This document shows positions 22,589-35,541 of a stretch of 64,000 bases of DNA, piece by piece (the first letter of the stretch is position 1; every line of letters starts with the position of its first letter). Source of the DNA: Lytechinus variegatus (Eukaryota > Echinodermata > Echinoidea > Temnopleuroida > Toxopneustidae); assembly GCF_018143015.1 (NCBI RefSeq), contig NC_054757.1, positions 4,822,001 through 4,886,000 on the forward strand, in the 5' to 3' direction. The position numbers and the translations under genes were made by a program. The notes beneath the pieces were generated by a model, which worked only from the letters and a program-made list of their open reading frames with translations, was not told the origin of the DNA and ran no database searches.

Positions 22589-23448
22589 TGGAACTGAGAT
22601 GAGACGAGAACGAAATTAAAAGAAACGTATATCGTCCGTTATCCCCAATGTTACGTTTTGCCCTTTGTATAGACCTGAGCATTGTAACAAATCACTATCA
22701 TAGTTCTTATCATTTATAATCATCATTAAAATTATTATGTAGTATTACTATCATTATTATCTTTATATTCTTATCATTTCATTATCTGCCTAAAAGACTT
22801 TAGAGAGAAACCAAGGAGAATATAGATTTATTCCATAAACAATGCAAATCTTCATTAGGGGGAATTTCGAATGGGAAATAACAAAAGAATTACCCCTTAC
22901 AATTCATGCATGATTATTTCTTATCACTATCCTTTTATTATCATTGTAATTATCATTATCTATATTATTATTAATATTATCATTAAGATAATTATTATAA
23001 CTATAATCATCATTTACATTGTTTTTACTATCATTACTCTTGATGGAGTTCGACTAAACTTCCTAAATTTCCTATCCTAAATTACATTTGGATGTTTGTA
23101 AAGAATTTCAATCTTTATGCAGAAAAATGTTGTTTAAAAGTTTATACAATGCTATTTACTATAAACACCTTAACCATTCAACAAGAAAATAAATTTTCTT
23201 GTTGAAGATTTAAACACTTGTTCAAACTGCTTAAACAACTACTGTTACATATAGGTTTATGGTAATCAATGTATAAAAACTTTATACAGCGTTTTTACTG
23301 AGTAAACTTTGGATTTCAACTTTTGCTGATGGAATCAAAATAATTAAATACCTAATTTGGCAATCAAGAAGAGGTAATCATTCATGCTATAAATTGTACA
23401 AATGAATTATGATATTTCATTAACATCACATTCAATTCAATCATTCCT

Positions 23449-23805
23449 CTACATTTTGATACTTAGTATGTGACAAGTTTAAAACTTAATATCAAAATCA
23501 GAATGAGCAGAAAATTTAGACAAGATTGATTCGTGACATGACAACCGTGCTTATTTGATGAATGACTCATTAGCATTTCTTTTGTATTCTTTGTTAAGTT
23601 TCTCTTGCTGATCCCTGAAATGAGTGTTTCTGCGCAAATTGTTTCTGATAGGCCTCAATATTTATTGTTTGTTACCTGCTATGCGTGAATGATTTGCTAA
23701 GCTTTGGGTCTCAAATTAAAGGTGAGATTACCAAAAGTATCAAATTCATAGTAATAGTTTAATAATTGTGCAATCTATCTCTGTGAGACGCACTGTATAT
23801 TACTG
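23449..23805. mobile_element. Tc1-like element remnant, partner of 62985-63512
   Basis: Shares CCTCTACATTTTGATAC, CTCATTAGCATTTCTTTTGT, GTTTCTGCGCAAAT and AATCTATCTCTG with 62985-63512. It ends GACGCACTGTA, resembling inverted Tc1/mariner CAGTGCG termini. No coding capacity. Confidence 0.6.
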
Positions 23806-24289
23806 GTATACACAGCCTGATACACATTACACATATATATATGTATGATTTCATAATTAAACAGTAATATGTCTTCAACAAATTGAATAAAATTTCTGAC
23901 CTAAAACAAATATGTATTGTAATCTCATGAAAAATAAAATTGATTTTCTGCACAAATAATCAAAACATAATAAAAGTATAAAAATTCAAACACTTCAACT
24001 AAAATATCAAGGCAAACATTTCATTTAGAAATTCATTAGAAATGTCAAAAGGAAATTGTGCTTTCTAAATAATGGAAGAACATTAATCAATAAAGTACAC
24101 ATTTTGATATTTACAACTCAATATTCTGAGCTGAAATAGAACATACACGTAAATATACAATTTTTTAAAACAACTGACAAAGCACATACTTCACTAAACA
24201 TGTCATCAGCTTGTAAACCTTTTTGTTCAGTTATCTCTTAAATCATGACTAGAAAGCAACTTAGAAATATTAATATATGAAGAAATTTA
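23806..24289. other. AT-rich, no feature recognised
   Basis: No exon, repeat array or RNA gene could be identified. It borders the LINE tail that starts at 24290. Confidence 0.5.
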
Positions 24290-24890
24290 TAATAATAATA
24301 ATAGTACATTTCTTAAATACGCATAACACCTACAGGTCTCTATGCGCGAGTGACTAAATCAAACATTCTGAAAAAGGTGGGTTTTTAATTGAACTTTGAA
24401 TTTCTCAAGCTGGGTAATATTTCTTAATGTCGATGGAAGAGAATTCCATTGTGCTGGTGCAGCTTTCTGGAAAGCCCGATCCCCATAAGATTTGGTCTTG
24501 ACAGTAATTTCAGAGAGAAGATTTTGTGAGCCAGAACGGAGATTACGCTTAGGTTTATGAATCTGGACAAGTTCTTGAAGATAAGCAGGGGCAATACCAT
24601 GAATACATTTGAATGTTAATATGAGAAGTTTATATTTGATCCTTGATCGAATGGGTAGCCAATGAAGGTCAGATAAGATAGGGAGATGTGTTCAAATTTT
24701 CCTTTTCGAGTTATAAGTCTTGCAGCAGAATTTTGGATATGTTGTAATTTATCGAGAAGCGATTCCGGTATTCCGAATAGTAAACTATTATTATTATCTA
24801 AGTGACTTAAGATGAAGGCATGTACTAATTTTTCTATTATATGACATTTAGATAGATCTTTGGCATTTGATTGGTTGATTGATATCAATC
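24290..24890 (-). mobile_element. LINE 3' end (CR1/L2-like reverse transcriptase C-terminus), broken
   Basis: Read on the minus strand, 24888 down to about 24690 encodes a typical RT tail: LVHAFILSHLDNNNSLLFG and LDKLQHIQNSAARLITR. After a frameshift near 24685 the frame continues with the LHWLP-type block, YLQEL, RNLRSGSQ, WNSLP and FKVQLKTHLF, then stops near 24361. An AAT-repeat tail at 24290-24305 marks the 3' end. It is 5'-truncated and inactive. Confidence 0.8.
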
Positions 24891-25090
24891 ATTCAGACCA
24901 TTTAGATCCATTCATCATGCAATATTGGACCATACGATTTTGTCCATTGCACTCAGGCATTATACGTGACATACGAGACAATCAACAGACCGAGCGCGCA
25001 TTGCATGATCATATTTTGCATCGAAATTGATACATTTCCTATGAAAAATAATCTTGTGTCATATAAACCAAATAATAAATGTTCCTTCGT

Positions 25091-25216
25091 TCGTGCAATG
25101 GGCAGAATACTTCTTGAGGTGAAAGATGAAATGAATGATCCATTCAACTCGGCTATGCCTCGTTGAATGGATCTTTTCATCTTTCACCTTATGAAGTATT
25201 CTGTCCAATTGCACTC
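25091..25216. repeat. Near-perfect hairpin, arms about 55-58 nt
   Basis: Left arm 25091-25148 and right arm 25162-25216 are inverted copies with a few mismatches and one small indel, around a 13-nt loop (TCGGCTATGCCTC). It could be a short inverted-repeat element or a long hairpin RNA. Confidence 0.8.
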
Positions 25217-25743
25217 ATAAACCATGAAGTCAATCTCAATCTTTTTGTGCGTGTGTGTGGGGAGGGGGTTGAAAGTGTCACACTCCTTAGAAAAGAATAC
25301 ATTAAATATTACAACAATATAGAAAAACAATGAGTATTTGCATTATCAGCCTTGCAACAAACAGGTTTACAAAAATACATAAAACAATATGCACACACAT
25401 TCATCAGCCTTACAAATCATAATGTCGTTCAGCATTGGCCTTATGTCACATAAACAAATCTTGAGATTTTTTTTAAACTGTGCTGGTCGGTGAAACCCTG
25501 CTCTTCATGCTTGCTAAGTAATATGACACTGATTATCTTCTACTGAAAAAAAATAAATACAAAAATCTCGAAATTTACATTTAAATAATTGTAAAATATA
25601 AAAGATAGCAAGTACTGAAGTATGGAAGAACATTGTAATAAAACAAGAAATTATCGCAATAAAACTTTCAATGTCATATAATATAAGAATGATAGTTACA
25701 TTGTATGCTTATTACACTGTTTTTAAGCGTTTTACATTGCAAT
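25217..25743. other. AT-rich spacer, no feature recognised
   Basis: No splice-bordered coding or repeat structure seen. There is a short GTGTGTGTGG run near 25245. Confidence 0.5.
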
Positions 25744-25960
25744 TATTATTACCCCAGTCATCGGATCCTGGCAAGCCCGCACACAATGTATGCACTTTCT
25801 CCACTCCCTGGGAGCATTCCAACAAGAGTTCCAAGACTCAATTGCTAGGCATACTACATAGGCTTTCGCATCCTACCGGGTACCCATTTAACACCTGGGT
25901 GGAGAGTGGCAAAGTGTGGATTAACGCCTTGCCAAAGGACGCTAGGCTGCTATATTCAAA
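25744..25960 (-). mobile_element. tRNA-derived SINE body, minus strand
   Basis: On the minus strand it reads CCTTTGGCAAGGCGTTAATC, then AATGGGTACCCGGTAGGA (shared with the SINE at 61506-61791), and ends in a GGGGTAATAATAATT tail. The tRNA-like head is lost or too diverged. Confidence 0.55.
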
Positions 25961-26249
25961 TATCATTAATTGAATAGCATCCATCTAAATATTTTAATTT
26001 CTATCAAAATAAATTATAATTATATTTGTGAAAGAGAAGTATGAAAGTTTTGACCTGATATTTAAATTGAAAAACATTACTGAACCACAGATTGGCATAA
26101 AAAATGAACAAACTGACCTTGAGGGGGGTGAACAGACTTAAAAAAAATAAAAGTAGAAAGACTGTTTTGAGAGGTATGAAGATGAGAGGTACATGTAGGC
26201 CTATGCCAAATCTCTTCCATGTACAAGTTTAATGAAAAGTCCCCAAAAC

Positions 26250-29200
26250 GGGGTCCACCCGCCAGTCATAAGGACCACTGGTCATAATACCCGCTAGTTA
26301 TAAGGACCGCTAGTCATAATAGTCATAAGGGTCGCTATTCATAAGGGGCTTTGTTCATAGAGGTCGCAAGTCATAATCAACGATGGGGTTCGCCATTCAT
26401 AATCAAACAAGAGGGTCGCTAGTCATAATAAAGGAAGAGGGTCGCCAGTCATAAGGAGGAAAAGGGTTCGTTGATCATAAGGGTCGCCATTCATAATAGT
26501 GGATGAGGGTCGCCAGTCATAATAGTAGAAGGGGTTCGCCAGTCATAATGGTAGATGAGGGTCGCTATTCATAATAGTAGAAAGGGTTCGCCAATCATAA
26601 TAATGGATGAGGGTCGCCAGTCATAATAGTAGAAGGGGTTCGCCAGTCATAATGGTAGATGAGGGTCGTTAGTCATAATAGTAGATGGGGTTCGCCAGTC
26701 ATAATAATGGATGAGGGTCGCCAGTCATAATATTAGAAGGGGTTCGCCAGTCATAATGGCAGATGAGGGTCGCTAGTTATAATAGTAGATGGGGTTCGCC
26801 AGTCATAATAATAGATGAGGGTCGCCAGTCATAATATTAGAAGGGGTTCGCCAGTCATAATGGCAGATGAGGGTCGCTAGTCATAACAGTAGATGGGGTT
26901 CGCCAGTCATAATGGTAGATGAGGGTCGCTATTCATAATAGTAGAAAGGGTTCGCCAATTATAATAATGGATGAGGGTTGCCAGTCATAATAGTAGAAGG
27001 GGTTCGCCAGTCATAATGGTAGAGGAGGGTCGCTATTCATAATAGTAGAAAGGGTTCGCCAATCATAATAATGGATGAGGGTCGCCAGTCATAATAGTAG
27101 AAGGGGTTCGCCAGTCATAATGGTAGATGAGGGTCGTTAGTCATAATAGTAGATGGGGTTCGCCAGTCATAATAATGGATGAGGGTCGCCAGTCATAATA
27201 TTAGAAGGGGTTCGCCAGTCATAATGGCAGATGAGGGTCGCTAGTTATAATAGTAGATGGGGTTCGCCAGTCATAATAATAGATGAGGGTCGCCAGTCAT
27301 AATATTAGAAGGGGTTCGCCAGTCATAATGGCAGATGAGGGTCGCTAGTCATAACAGTAGATGGGGTTCGCCAGTCATAATGGTAGATGAGGGTCGCTAT
27401 TCATAATAGTAGAAAGGGTTCGCCAATTATAATAATGGATGAGGGTCGCCAGTCATAATAGTAGAAGGGGTTCGCCAGTCATAATGGTAGATGAGGGTCG
27501 TTAGTCATAATAGTAGATGGGGTTCGCCAGTCATAATAATGGATGAGGGTCGCCAGTCATAATATTAGAAGGGGTTCGCCAGTCATAATGGCAGATGAGG
27601 GTCGCTAGTCATAATAGTAGATGGGGTTCGCCAGTCATAATAATAGATGAGGGTCGCCAGTCATAATATTAGAAGGGGTTCGCCAGTCATAATGGCAGAT
27701 GAGGGTCGCTAGTCATAATAGTAGATGGGGTTCGCCAGTCATAATAGTGGATGAGGGTCGCTATTCATAATAGTAGAAAGGGTTCGCTAGTCATAATAAT
27801 GGATGAGGGTCGCCAGTCATAATATTAAAAGGGGTTCGCCAGTCATAATGGCAGATGAGGGTCGCCAGTCATAATAGTAGAAGGGGTTCGCCAGTCATAA
27901 TGGTTGATGAGGGTCGCTATTCATAATAGTAGAAAGGGTTCGCCAGTCATAATAATGGATGAGGGTCGCCAGTCATAATAGTAGAAGGGGTTCGCCAGTC
28001 ATAATGGTAGATGAGGGTCGTTAGTCATAATAGTAGATGGGGTTCGCCAGTCATAATAATGGATGAGGGTCGCCAGTCATAATATTAGAAGGGGTTCGCC
28101 AGTCATAATGGCAGATGAGGGTCGCTAGTCATAATAGTAGATGGGGTTCGCCAGTCATAATAATAGATGAGGGTCGCCAGTCATAATATTAGAAGGGGTT
28201 CGCCAGTCATAATGGCTGATGAGGGTCGCTAGTCGTAATAGTAGATGGGGTTCGCAAGTCATAATAATAGATGAGGGTCGCCAGTCATAATATTAGAAGG
28301 GGTTCGCCTGACATAATGGCAGATGAGGGTCGCTAGTCATAACAGTAGATGGGGTTCGCCAGTCATAATAGTGGATGAGGGTCGCTGTTCATAATAGTAG
28401 AAAGGGTTCGCCAGTCATAATAATGGATGAGGGTCGCCAGTCATAATAGTAAAAGGGGTTCGCCAGTCATAATGGTAGATGAGGGTCGCTCGTCATAATA
28501 GTAGCTGGGGTTCGCCAGTCATAATGGTAGATGAGGGTCGCTATTCATAATAGTAGAAAGGGTTCGCCAATCATAATAATGGATGAGGGTCGCCAGTCAT
28601 AATAGTAGAAGGGGTTCGCCAGTCATAATGGTAGATGAGGGTCGTTAGTCATAATAGTAGATGGGGTTCGCCAGTCATAATAATGGATGAGGGTCGCCAG
28701 TCATAATATTAGAAGGGGTTCGCCAGTCATAATGGCAGATGAGGGTCGATAGTTATAATAGTAGATGGGGTTCGCCAGTCATAATAATAGATGAGGGTCG
28801 CCAGTCATAATATTAGAAGGGGTTCGCCAGTCATAATGGCAGATGAGGGTCGCTAGTCATAACAGTAGATGGGGTTCGCCAGTCATAATAATAGATGAGG
28901 GTCGCCAGTCATAATATTAGAAGGGGTTCGCCAGTCATAATGGCAGATGAGGGTCGCTAGTCATAACAGTAGATGGGGTTCGCCAGTCATAATAGTGGAT
29001 GAGGGTCGCTATTCATAATAGTAAAAAAGGGTTCGCCAGTTATAATAATGGATGAGGGTCGCCAGTCATAATATTAAAAGGGGTTCGTTAGTCATAATGG
29101 TAGATGAGGGTCGCTATTCATAATAGTAGAAAGGGTTCGCCAGTCATAATAATGGATGAGGGTCGCCAGTCATAATAGTAGAAGGGGTTCGCCAGTCATA

Positions 29201-32004
29201 ATGGTAGATGAGGGTCGTTAGTCATAATAGTAGATGGGGTTCGCCAGTCATAATAATGGATGAGGGTCGCCAGTCATAATATTAGAAGGGGTTCGCCAGT
29301 CATAATGGCAGATGAGGGTCGCTAGTCATAATAGTAGATGGGGTTCGCCAGTCATAATAGTGGATGAGGGTCGCTATTCATAATAGTAAAAAGGGTTCGC
29401 CAGTTATAATAATGGATGAGGGTCGCCAGTCATAATATTAAAAGGGGTTCGCTAGTCATAATGGTAGATGAGGGTCGCTATTCATAATAGTAGAAAGGGT
29501 TCGCCAGTCATAATAATGGATGAGGGTCGCCAGTCATAATAGTAGAAGGGGTTCGCCAGTCATAATGGTAGATCAGGGTCGTTAGTCATAATAGTAGATG
29601 GGGTTCGCCAGTCATAATAATGGATGAGGGTCGCCAGTCATAATATTAGAAGGGGTTCGCCAGTCATAATGGCAGATGAGGGTCGCTAGTCATAATAGTA
29701 GATGGGGTTCGCCAGTCATAATAATAGATGAGGGTCGCCAGTCATAATATTAGAAGGGGTTCGCCAGTCATAATGGCAGATGAGGGTCGCTAGTCGTAAT
29801 AGTAGATGGGGTTCGCAAGTCGTAATAATAGATGAGGGTCGCCAGTCATAATATTAGAAGGGGTTCGCCTGACATAATGGCAGATGAGGGTCGCTAGTCA
29901 TAATAGTAGATGGGGTTCGCCAGTCATAATAGTGGATGAGGGTCGCTATTCATAATAGTAGAAAGGATTCGCCAGTCATAATAATGGATGAGGGTCGCCA
30001 GTCATAATATTAAAAGGGGTTCGCCAGTCATAATGGTAGATGAGGGTTTCTCGTCATAATAGTAGCTGGGGTTCGCCAGTCATAATAATGGATGAGGGTC
30101 GCCATTCATAATCAAACAAGAGGGTCGCTAGTCATAATAAAGGAAGAGGGTCGCCAGTCATAAGGAGGAAAAGGGTTCGTTGATCATAAGGGTCGCCATT
30201 CATAATAGTGGATGAGGGTCACCAGTCATAATAGTAGAAGGGGTTTGCCAGTCATAATGGTAGATGAGGGTCGCTATTCATAATAGTAGAAATGGTTCGC
30301 CAGTCATAATAATGGATGAGGGTCTCTAGTCATAATATTAGAAGGGGTTCGCCAGTCATAATGGCAGATGAGGGTCGCTACTCATAATAGTAGAAGGGGT
30401 TCGCCAGTCATAATAGTGGATGAGGGTCGCTATTCATAATAATAGAAAGGGTTCGCCAGTCATAATAATGGATGAGGGTCGCCAGTCATAATATTAGAAG
30501 GGGTTCGCCAGTCATAATGGCAGATGAGGGTCGCTAGTCATAATAGTAGAAGGGGTTCGCCAGTCATAATGGTAGATGAGGGTCGTTAGTCATAATAGTA
30601 GATGGGGTTCGCCAGTCATAATAATGGATGAGGGTCGCCAGTCATAATAGTAGAAGGGGTTCGCCAGTCATAATGGTAGATGAGGGTCGTTAGTCATAAT
30701 AGTAGATGGGGTTCGCCAGTCATAATAATGGATGAGGGTCGCCAGTCATAATATTAGAAGGGGTTCGCCAGTCATAATGGCAGATGAGGGTCGCTAGTTA
30801 TAATAGTAGATGGGGTTCGCCAGTCATAATAATAGATGAGGGTCGCCAGTCATAATATTAGAAGGGGTTCGCCAGTCATAATGGCAGATGAGGGTCGCTA
30901 GTCATAACAGTAGATGGGGTTCGCCAGTCATAATAATAGATGAGGGTCGCCAGTCATAATATTAGAAGGGGTTCGCCAGTCATAATGGCAGATGAGGGTC
31001 GCTAGTCATAATAGTAGATGGGGTTCGCCAGTCATAATGGTAGATGAGGGTCGCTATTCATAATAGTAGAAAGGGTTCGCCAGTCATAATAATGGATGAG
31101 GGTCGCCAGTCATAATAGTAGAAGGGGTTCGCCAGTCATAATGGTAGATGAGGGTCGTTAGTCATAATAGTAGATGGGGTTCGCCAGTCATAATAATAGA
31201 TGAGGGTCGCCAGTCATAATATTAGAAGGGGTTCGCCAGTCATAATGGCAGATGAGGGTCGCTAGTCATAATAGTAGATGGGGTTCGCCAGTCATAATAG
31301 TGGATGAGGGTCGCTATTCATAATAGTAAAAAAGGGTTCGCTAGTCATAATAATAGATGAGGGTCGCCAGTCATAATAGTTGAAGGGGTACGCCAGTCAT
31401 AATGGTAGATGAGGGTCGCTATTCATAATAATAGAAAGGGTTCGTCAGTCATAATAATGGATGAGGGTCGCCAGTCATAATAGTAGAAGGGGTTCGCCAG
31501 TCATAATGGTAGATGAGGGTCGCTAGTCATAATAGTAGATGGGGTTCGCCAGTCATAATGGTGGATAAGGGTCGCTATTCATAATAGTAGAAAGGGTTCG
31601 CCAGTCATAATAATGGTCGCCAGTCATAATAGGAGAAAGGGTTCGCCAGTCATAATGGTAGATGAGGGTCGCTAGTCATAATAGTAGATGGGGTTCGCCA
31701 GTCATAATAATGGATGAGGGTCGCCAGTCATAATAGTACATTGTAAAAAATAAGGTGCTAATTTAGCGCTTACAGTGATTGTATAGTGATTGCACTGGGA
31801 GTGTTGGTTTTCTAGTTTAAATTTGAACTAGAAAATCAGCACTAGTAGTACAGTCACTATACAAGCACTGTAAGTGCTGAATTAGCAATTAATTTTTACA
31901 GTGTAGTAGGGGTTTGCTAGTCATAATAGTAGATGAGGGTCGCAAGTCTTATTAGTAGAAGAGGGTCGCTAACCATGATAGTGGAAGGGGTTCGCCTGTC
32001 AGTT
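26250..32004 (+). repeat. Left foldback arm: tandem array, unit about 26 bp
   Basis: Roughly 220 units of the form GGGTYCGCCAGTCATAATNN plus a TAGAWG-type end (count from length divided by period). Higher-order repeats of about 470 bp occur (for example CATAACAGTAGATGGGG at about 26883 and 27352). A tip-proximal block at 26392 recurs at 30101. All frames are closed by stops. A MITE interrupts the array at 31737-31905. Confidence 0.95.
31737..31905. mobile_element. MITE inserted in the left foldback arm
   Basis: Inverted ends ACATTGTAAAAAAT and …ATTTTTACAGTGT. TAGTA occurs at both borders as a possible target duplication. The core matches the MITE at 5228-5465. Array units resume immediately on the far side. 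Confidence 0.75.
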
Positions 32005-32659
32005 GAAGGGAACTTTGCTACATAATAGCTGAGGTGGGCGCAAAGCGTGAGAACACAAAAAAATGTGATTTTCAAGCCTAATATGTATTATATTGTAGTT
32101 CAAAAAGGGTATTTAATTTCGAATAAGAGCACATTTTTATTTTGAAAAATGGGATTTTTTTTAAATCATAACCAGCAGGAGCTATTAAAAATGACACCCT
32201 TTAGAAAGATAAATTATCTCATGTTATTGACATTACTTTTGAAAAAAGAGCACATTTCATTTTGCCAAAAGGCTTTTTCCTTTTGAAAAAGGGCATTTTT
32301 TTTTACCTACGGCGATTTTTTTTTCATCATAACCAGCAGAAGTTGTTAGAAATGACACCCTCCCCTAAAAAAAAATCAAATTATCTTTAGGCGAAAAGGT
32401 GTAGATTGTGAATGATTCCAATAACAAGGAAATCTTCTTTGAATATATGCATTTAAGATAGTGTTGACCTAAACCTGTACCACAGTATTTTCTAAAAGCC
32501 TTTTTTTTTTAATAGAGGTTTTTTTTTAAGAAAAATGTCTTTTCTATCTATATTATACTTTTTTTTAGTTGATGTTGAATATGATATGAGCATGAAATTA
32601 TTCCTTCATATTATATATTTCATTTTTGAAAAGGAAAAAAAACAAATATTCATTGTTTA
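32005..32659. other. T-rich inner spacer of the foldback element
   Basis: Two imperfect copies of an ATCATAACCAGCAG-type segment (about 32165 and 32327) with T and A runs. No coding evidence. It separates the left arm from the LINE remnant. Confidence 0.45.
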
Positions 32660-33105
32660 CAGGACACTCATTTTGTAAAGGATTTGGAAGAAAGCATCTT
32701 AAAGGAGTGGGAGGAAGGTTTTTTTCTCATATATATCATCTAATGCAATGCTATATTATTTGATAAAAACATACAACTTGTTATTAAGAGAGTAAAATGC
32801 GACACTGATGGAAAGTATGTTCCTTATTTCATTGATTTCATTGTATGGGCAAAATGACCCTAAATTTTTTAGATGTATTGAAAGTATCTTATTGGACTAT
32901 GATGATCCTCATAAAATCCTATGTGGTGATTGGAACCTGGTCCAAAGTTTTGAGTCAGTGAGTTAATTTAGTTGATCCATGGCGTCAGTTAAATCCAAAT
33001 CCAAAATGTTATACTTGGAGACAGCCCACACCATTGAAGCAAAGTAGAAAACATTATTTTTTTGATATCTTCAGATATTATTTCTTTGGTTAGAAAATGT
33101 GATAT

Positions 33106-33314
33106 TTTTATTTATTTATTTTTTTTTTTTTAAACAAGTGCACACCTAGTTACCAATAATGCATACAGCATTTCCATTTATTTGAAAGCAGGATAAAAGA
33201 GCATTGTAGATTAAATGCCTTGCTCACGGGCATAGCTGCTGCGGCCGGGGATCGAACCCCGGACTTTCCATGTATAGCCAGGCGCCTTAGACCACTCGGC
33301 CACGGCACCTCCAC
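33106..33314 (-). mobile_element. tRNA-derived SINE, copy 2, inside the LINE endonuclease
   Basis: On the minus strand: A-box TGGCCGAGTGGTCTAAGGCG, B-box GGGTTCGATCCCC, then AAGGCATTTAATCTACAATG and a body ending in an A/T-rich tail. GATAT occurs at both borders (33101-33105 and 33315-33319). Removing the insert rejoins the endonuclease frame. It lacks a tRNA-Leu/Ser variable arm, so it is not a working tRNA. Confidence 0.8.
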
Positions 33315-34770
33315 GATATCCTAAATATTGATTTAGGATATCGTACCGATCACACAATGATCAGTTTAGAGATTGTGTTAGCTAAATGTTTTTACAGTAT
33401 CTTGATATTGTCTTCATGGTAAAGCTTTTGAAACTGTTAGAAAAGAGAAACTCAGATTTATTATTGATTATCAGTTGTTTTTTTATACACTGTTCATAGG
33501 CGGATCTAGGGGTCCGAGGGGCCCACCCCCCCCCCCCATTGGCGGAGCAAAAATATTAAAAGGGGGAAGAAAGAAAGAAAGAAAGAGAGAAAAAAAAGAA
33601 AAAGAAGGGAAAAGAGAGGAGAAAAAAAGAAGGGGAAACACAAGAAGAGGAAGACGAGTGAATAAAATAAGATGAGGGGAAGCCTAGGAAAATGATTTTT
33701 AAAATCCTTAATGTCACTATAAAAAAAAATCTCTTGCGCTTCTCGCTTGCATTGCATGTAAGGTGATTTACATATCAATATGGAGATTGAAATATTAAAA
33801 TTTGAAGTCAACATAGAAAACATATTTCAGCTTAGAAATCGGACTTTCATTATTTTGTTTGATTTACAAAGTGATTTTTAAAAAGTGCTCAGCAAAACTT
33901 TTTGTTTTATGGTCTGAATTTTTAAAAATTTCGGCTCGCGATTATAGCTCGCATTGATTGTTGAAAATCTATCAACTCATGCATCTTCTTCATAAATCAT
34001 AAATACAAAAGTGCTTTAAATGTATAGTTTTCAGGTCATAATATTAATAGATTTCACGCTCTCACATTAGGCTTATTAGGTTAATAAATAAGATATTAAT
34101 TTAAGAATCAAATTGTCCCTTTTTTTCTTATAGTCATAATTTTCATATGATGACACAATGCTCTTGGAATGTCCTGGTCCTATGTCAAAACTCAAAGTAA
34201 TAATAATGAAACTTTTGAATGAAATTAAAATAATGAAACTCTTTTTTTTAAATCTCATCCATATCCACCTCACAATTTTTCCTACAAAGTGCTTGAAATA
34301 CAGAGCTTAAATTGACCCTTTTCAGATCGGAATATCAAATGTTTTAAGCTCGCGCTTCGCGCTCACACTTTATCGATTTTAACGATGACAAAAGGTATTT
34401 AGAATGCCCACTCAGATTCTAGGTCTAAATCTGAAACACGCGCGCGTTTATTCAGATACGCAGCTTGTTCTCTGTATAAATCATTATCCAGTTTTATTCC
34501 ACAATATAAAAAAAATTGTGCTCGCGCTTTGCGCTCAATGTAGAAAGATATCCAATTACTCATCCTTTTCATGATTTACAAAACATGAATGGAGTGTCCC
34601 GTTTTTAGGTGTAAACAGCGGCGTAACAGGGGTCGGTGGCCAAGGGAGGGGGGGGGGCAAGAGACAAAAATTTCCCGGTCATATCATGGAATAAACAGGC
34701 GCAATGGTGTAATTAGGCGACGATTTCGAAAGGGCAAGACATTGTGTATCAGGCAGAATTTATCTTTTAA

Positions 34771-35541
34771 CCCTATCTAGGCCGGGGTATTTTGGGAGTT
34801 CCTATGGCCGGGGGGGGGGGCCTCCCAGGCCCCCCCCCCTAAGATCTCGGCCGTCGACCGCGCGATCGCGCCGAAAATTGGCACGCGGGTTGCCTGGGGC
34901 ATAATCTACAAGATTGTATAGTAATTTATTTCATGCGAATCGCTATTAAGTGATTATGCTAATTTATGCGTAATTAGTATGCGAAATCATACTTTTCCCT
35001 CTAACTCCCTAAATAAAGCTCTAAATGTACTAATTTTTGGTATAGAAACTCTTTGTGGTGTCCTTAGCAAGCGTACATGAAAAAAATTGTGATATCAAAT
35101 CATTTTCTTATGTATTATATTGTTTTTTGCAATTTCTTATGTATTTCTTTGTTTTTTGGGCCTTTTGTTTTTCATTGTTTTTTCAATGAAATTTGTTGGG
35201 GACTCTTCTGTGATCATTAAAAGCATAAAATGAATACATTTAGACTAGAAAAACAATAAATAATCATACATTTATGAATTTTGGTTGAAAACACAATTTG
35301 CATTGACTTTGTACACGAAATCACGTTTTTGAGCAATTTTCGGTCTGACATGCACTTACATAATGTTGCGTAATTTCGGAACCACGTACCCGGGTGATGC
35401 AAAATTGGTCTCAAAAGTTGTGCAAGACTTGAAAGTAAAAAGTCAGCGAGCGGTGCGGTCAAAAAATTTCGCACGGCGAAAATATCGCGCGATTCGTTGA
35501 GGGGGGGGGCCTCCGAGGCCCCCCCCCCGGCCTAGATAGGG
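34771..35541. mobile_element. piggyBac-like MITE with TTAA borders
   Basis: Ends CCCTATCTAGGCCGGGG and …CCCCGGCCTAGATAGGG are inverted repeats flanked by TTAA on each side (34767-34770, 35542-35545). Next to each end lies a GC-rich block (GGGGCCTCCCAGGCCCC-like). No transposase. Confidence 0.85.

Noticed and set aside
26250..32004. CRISPR-like regular array
   Set aside because: Units are contiguous with no unique spacers, the context is eukaryotic, and an inverted partner array exists.
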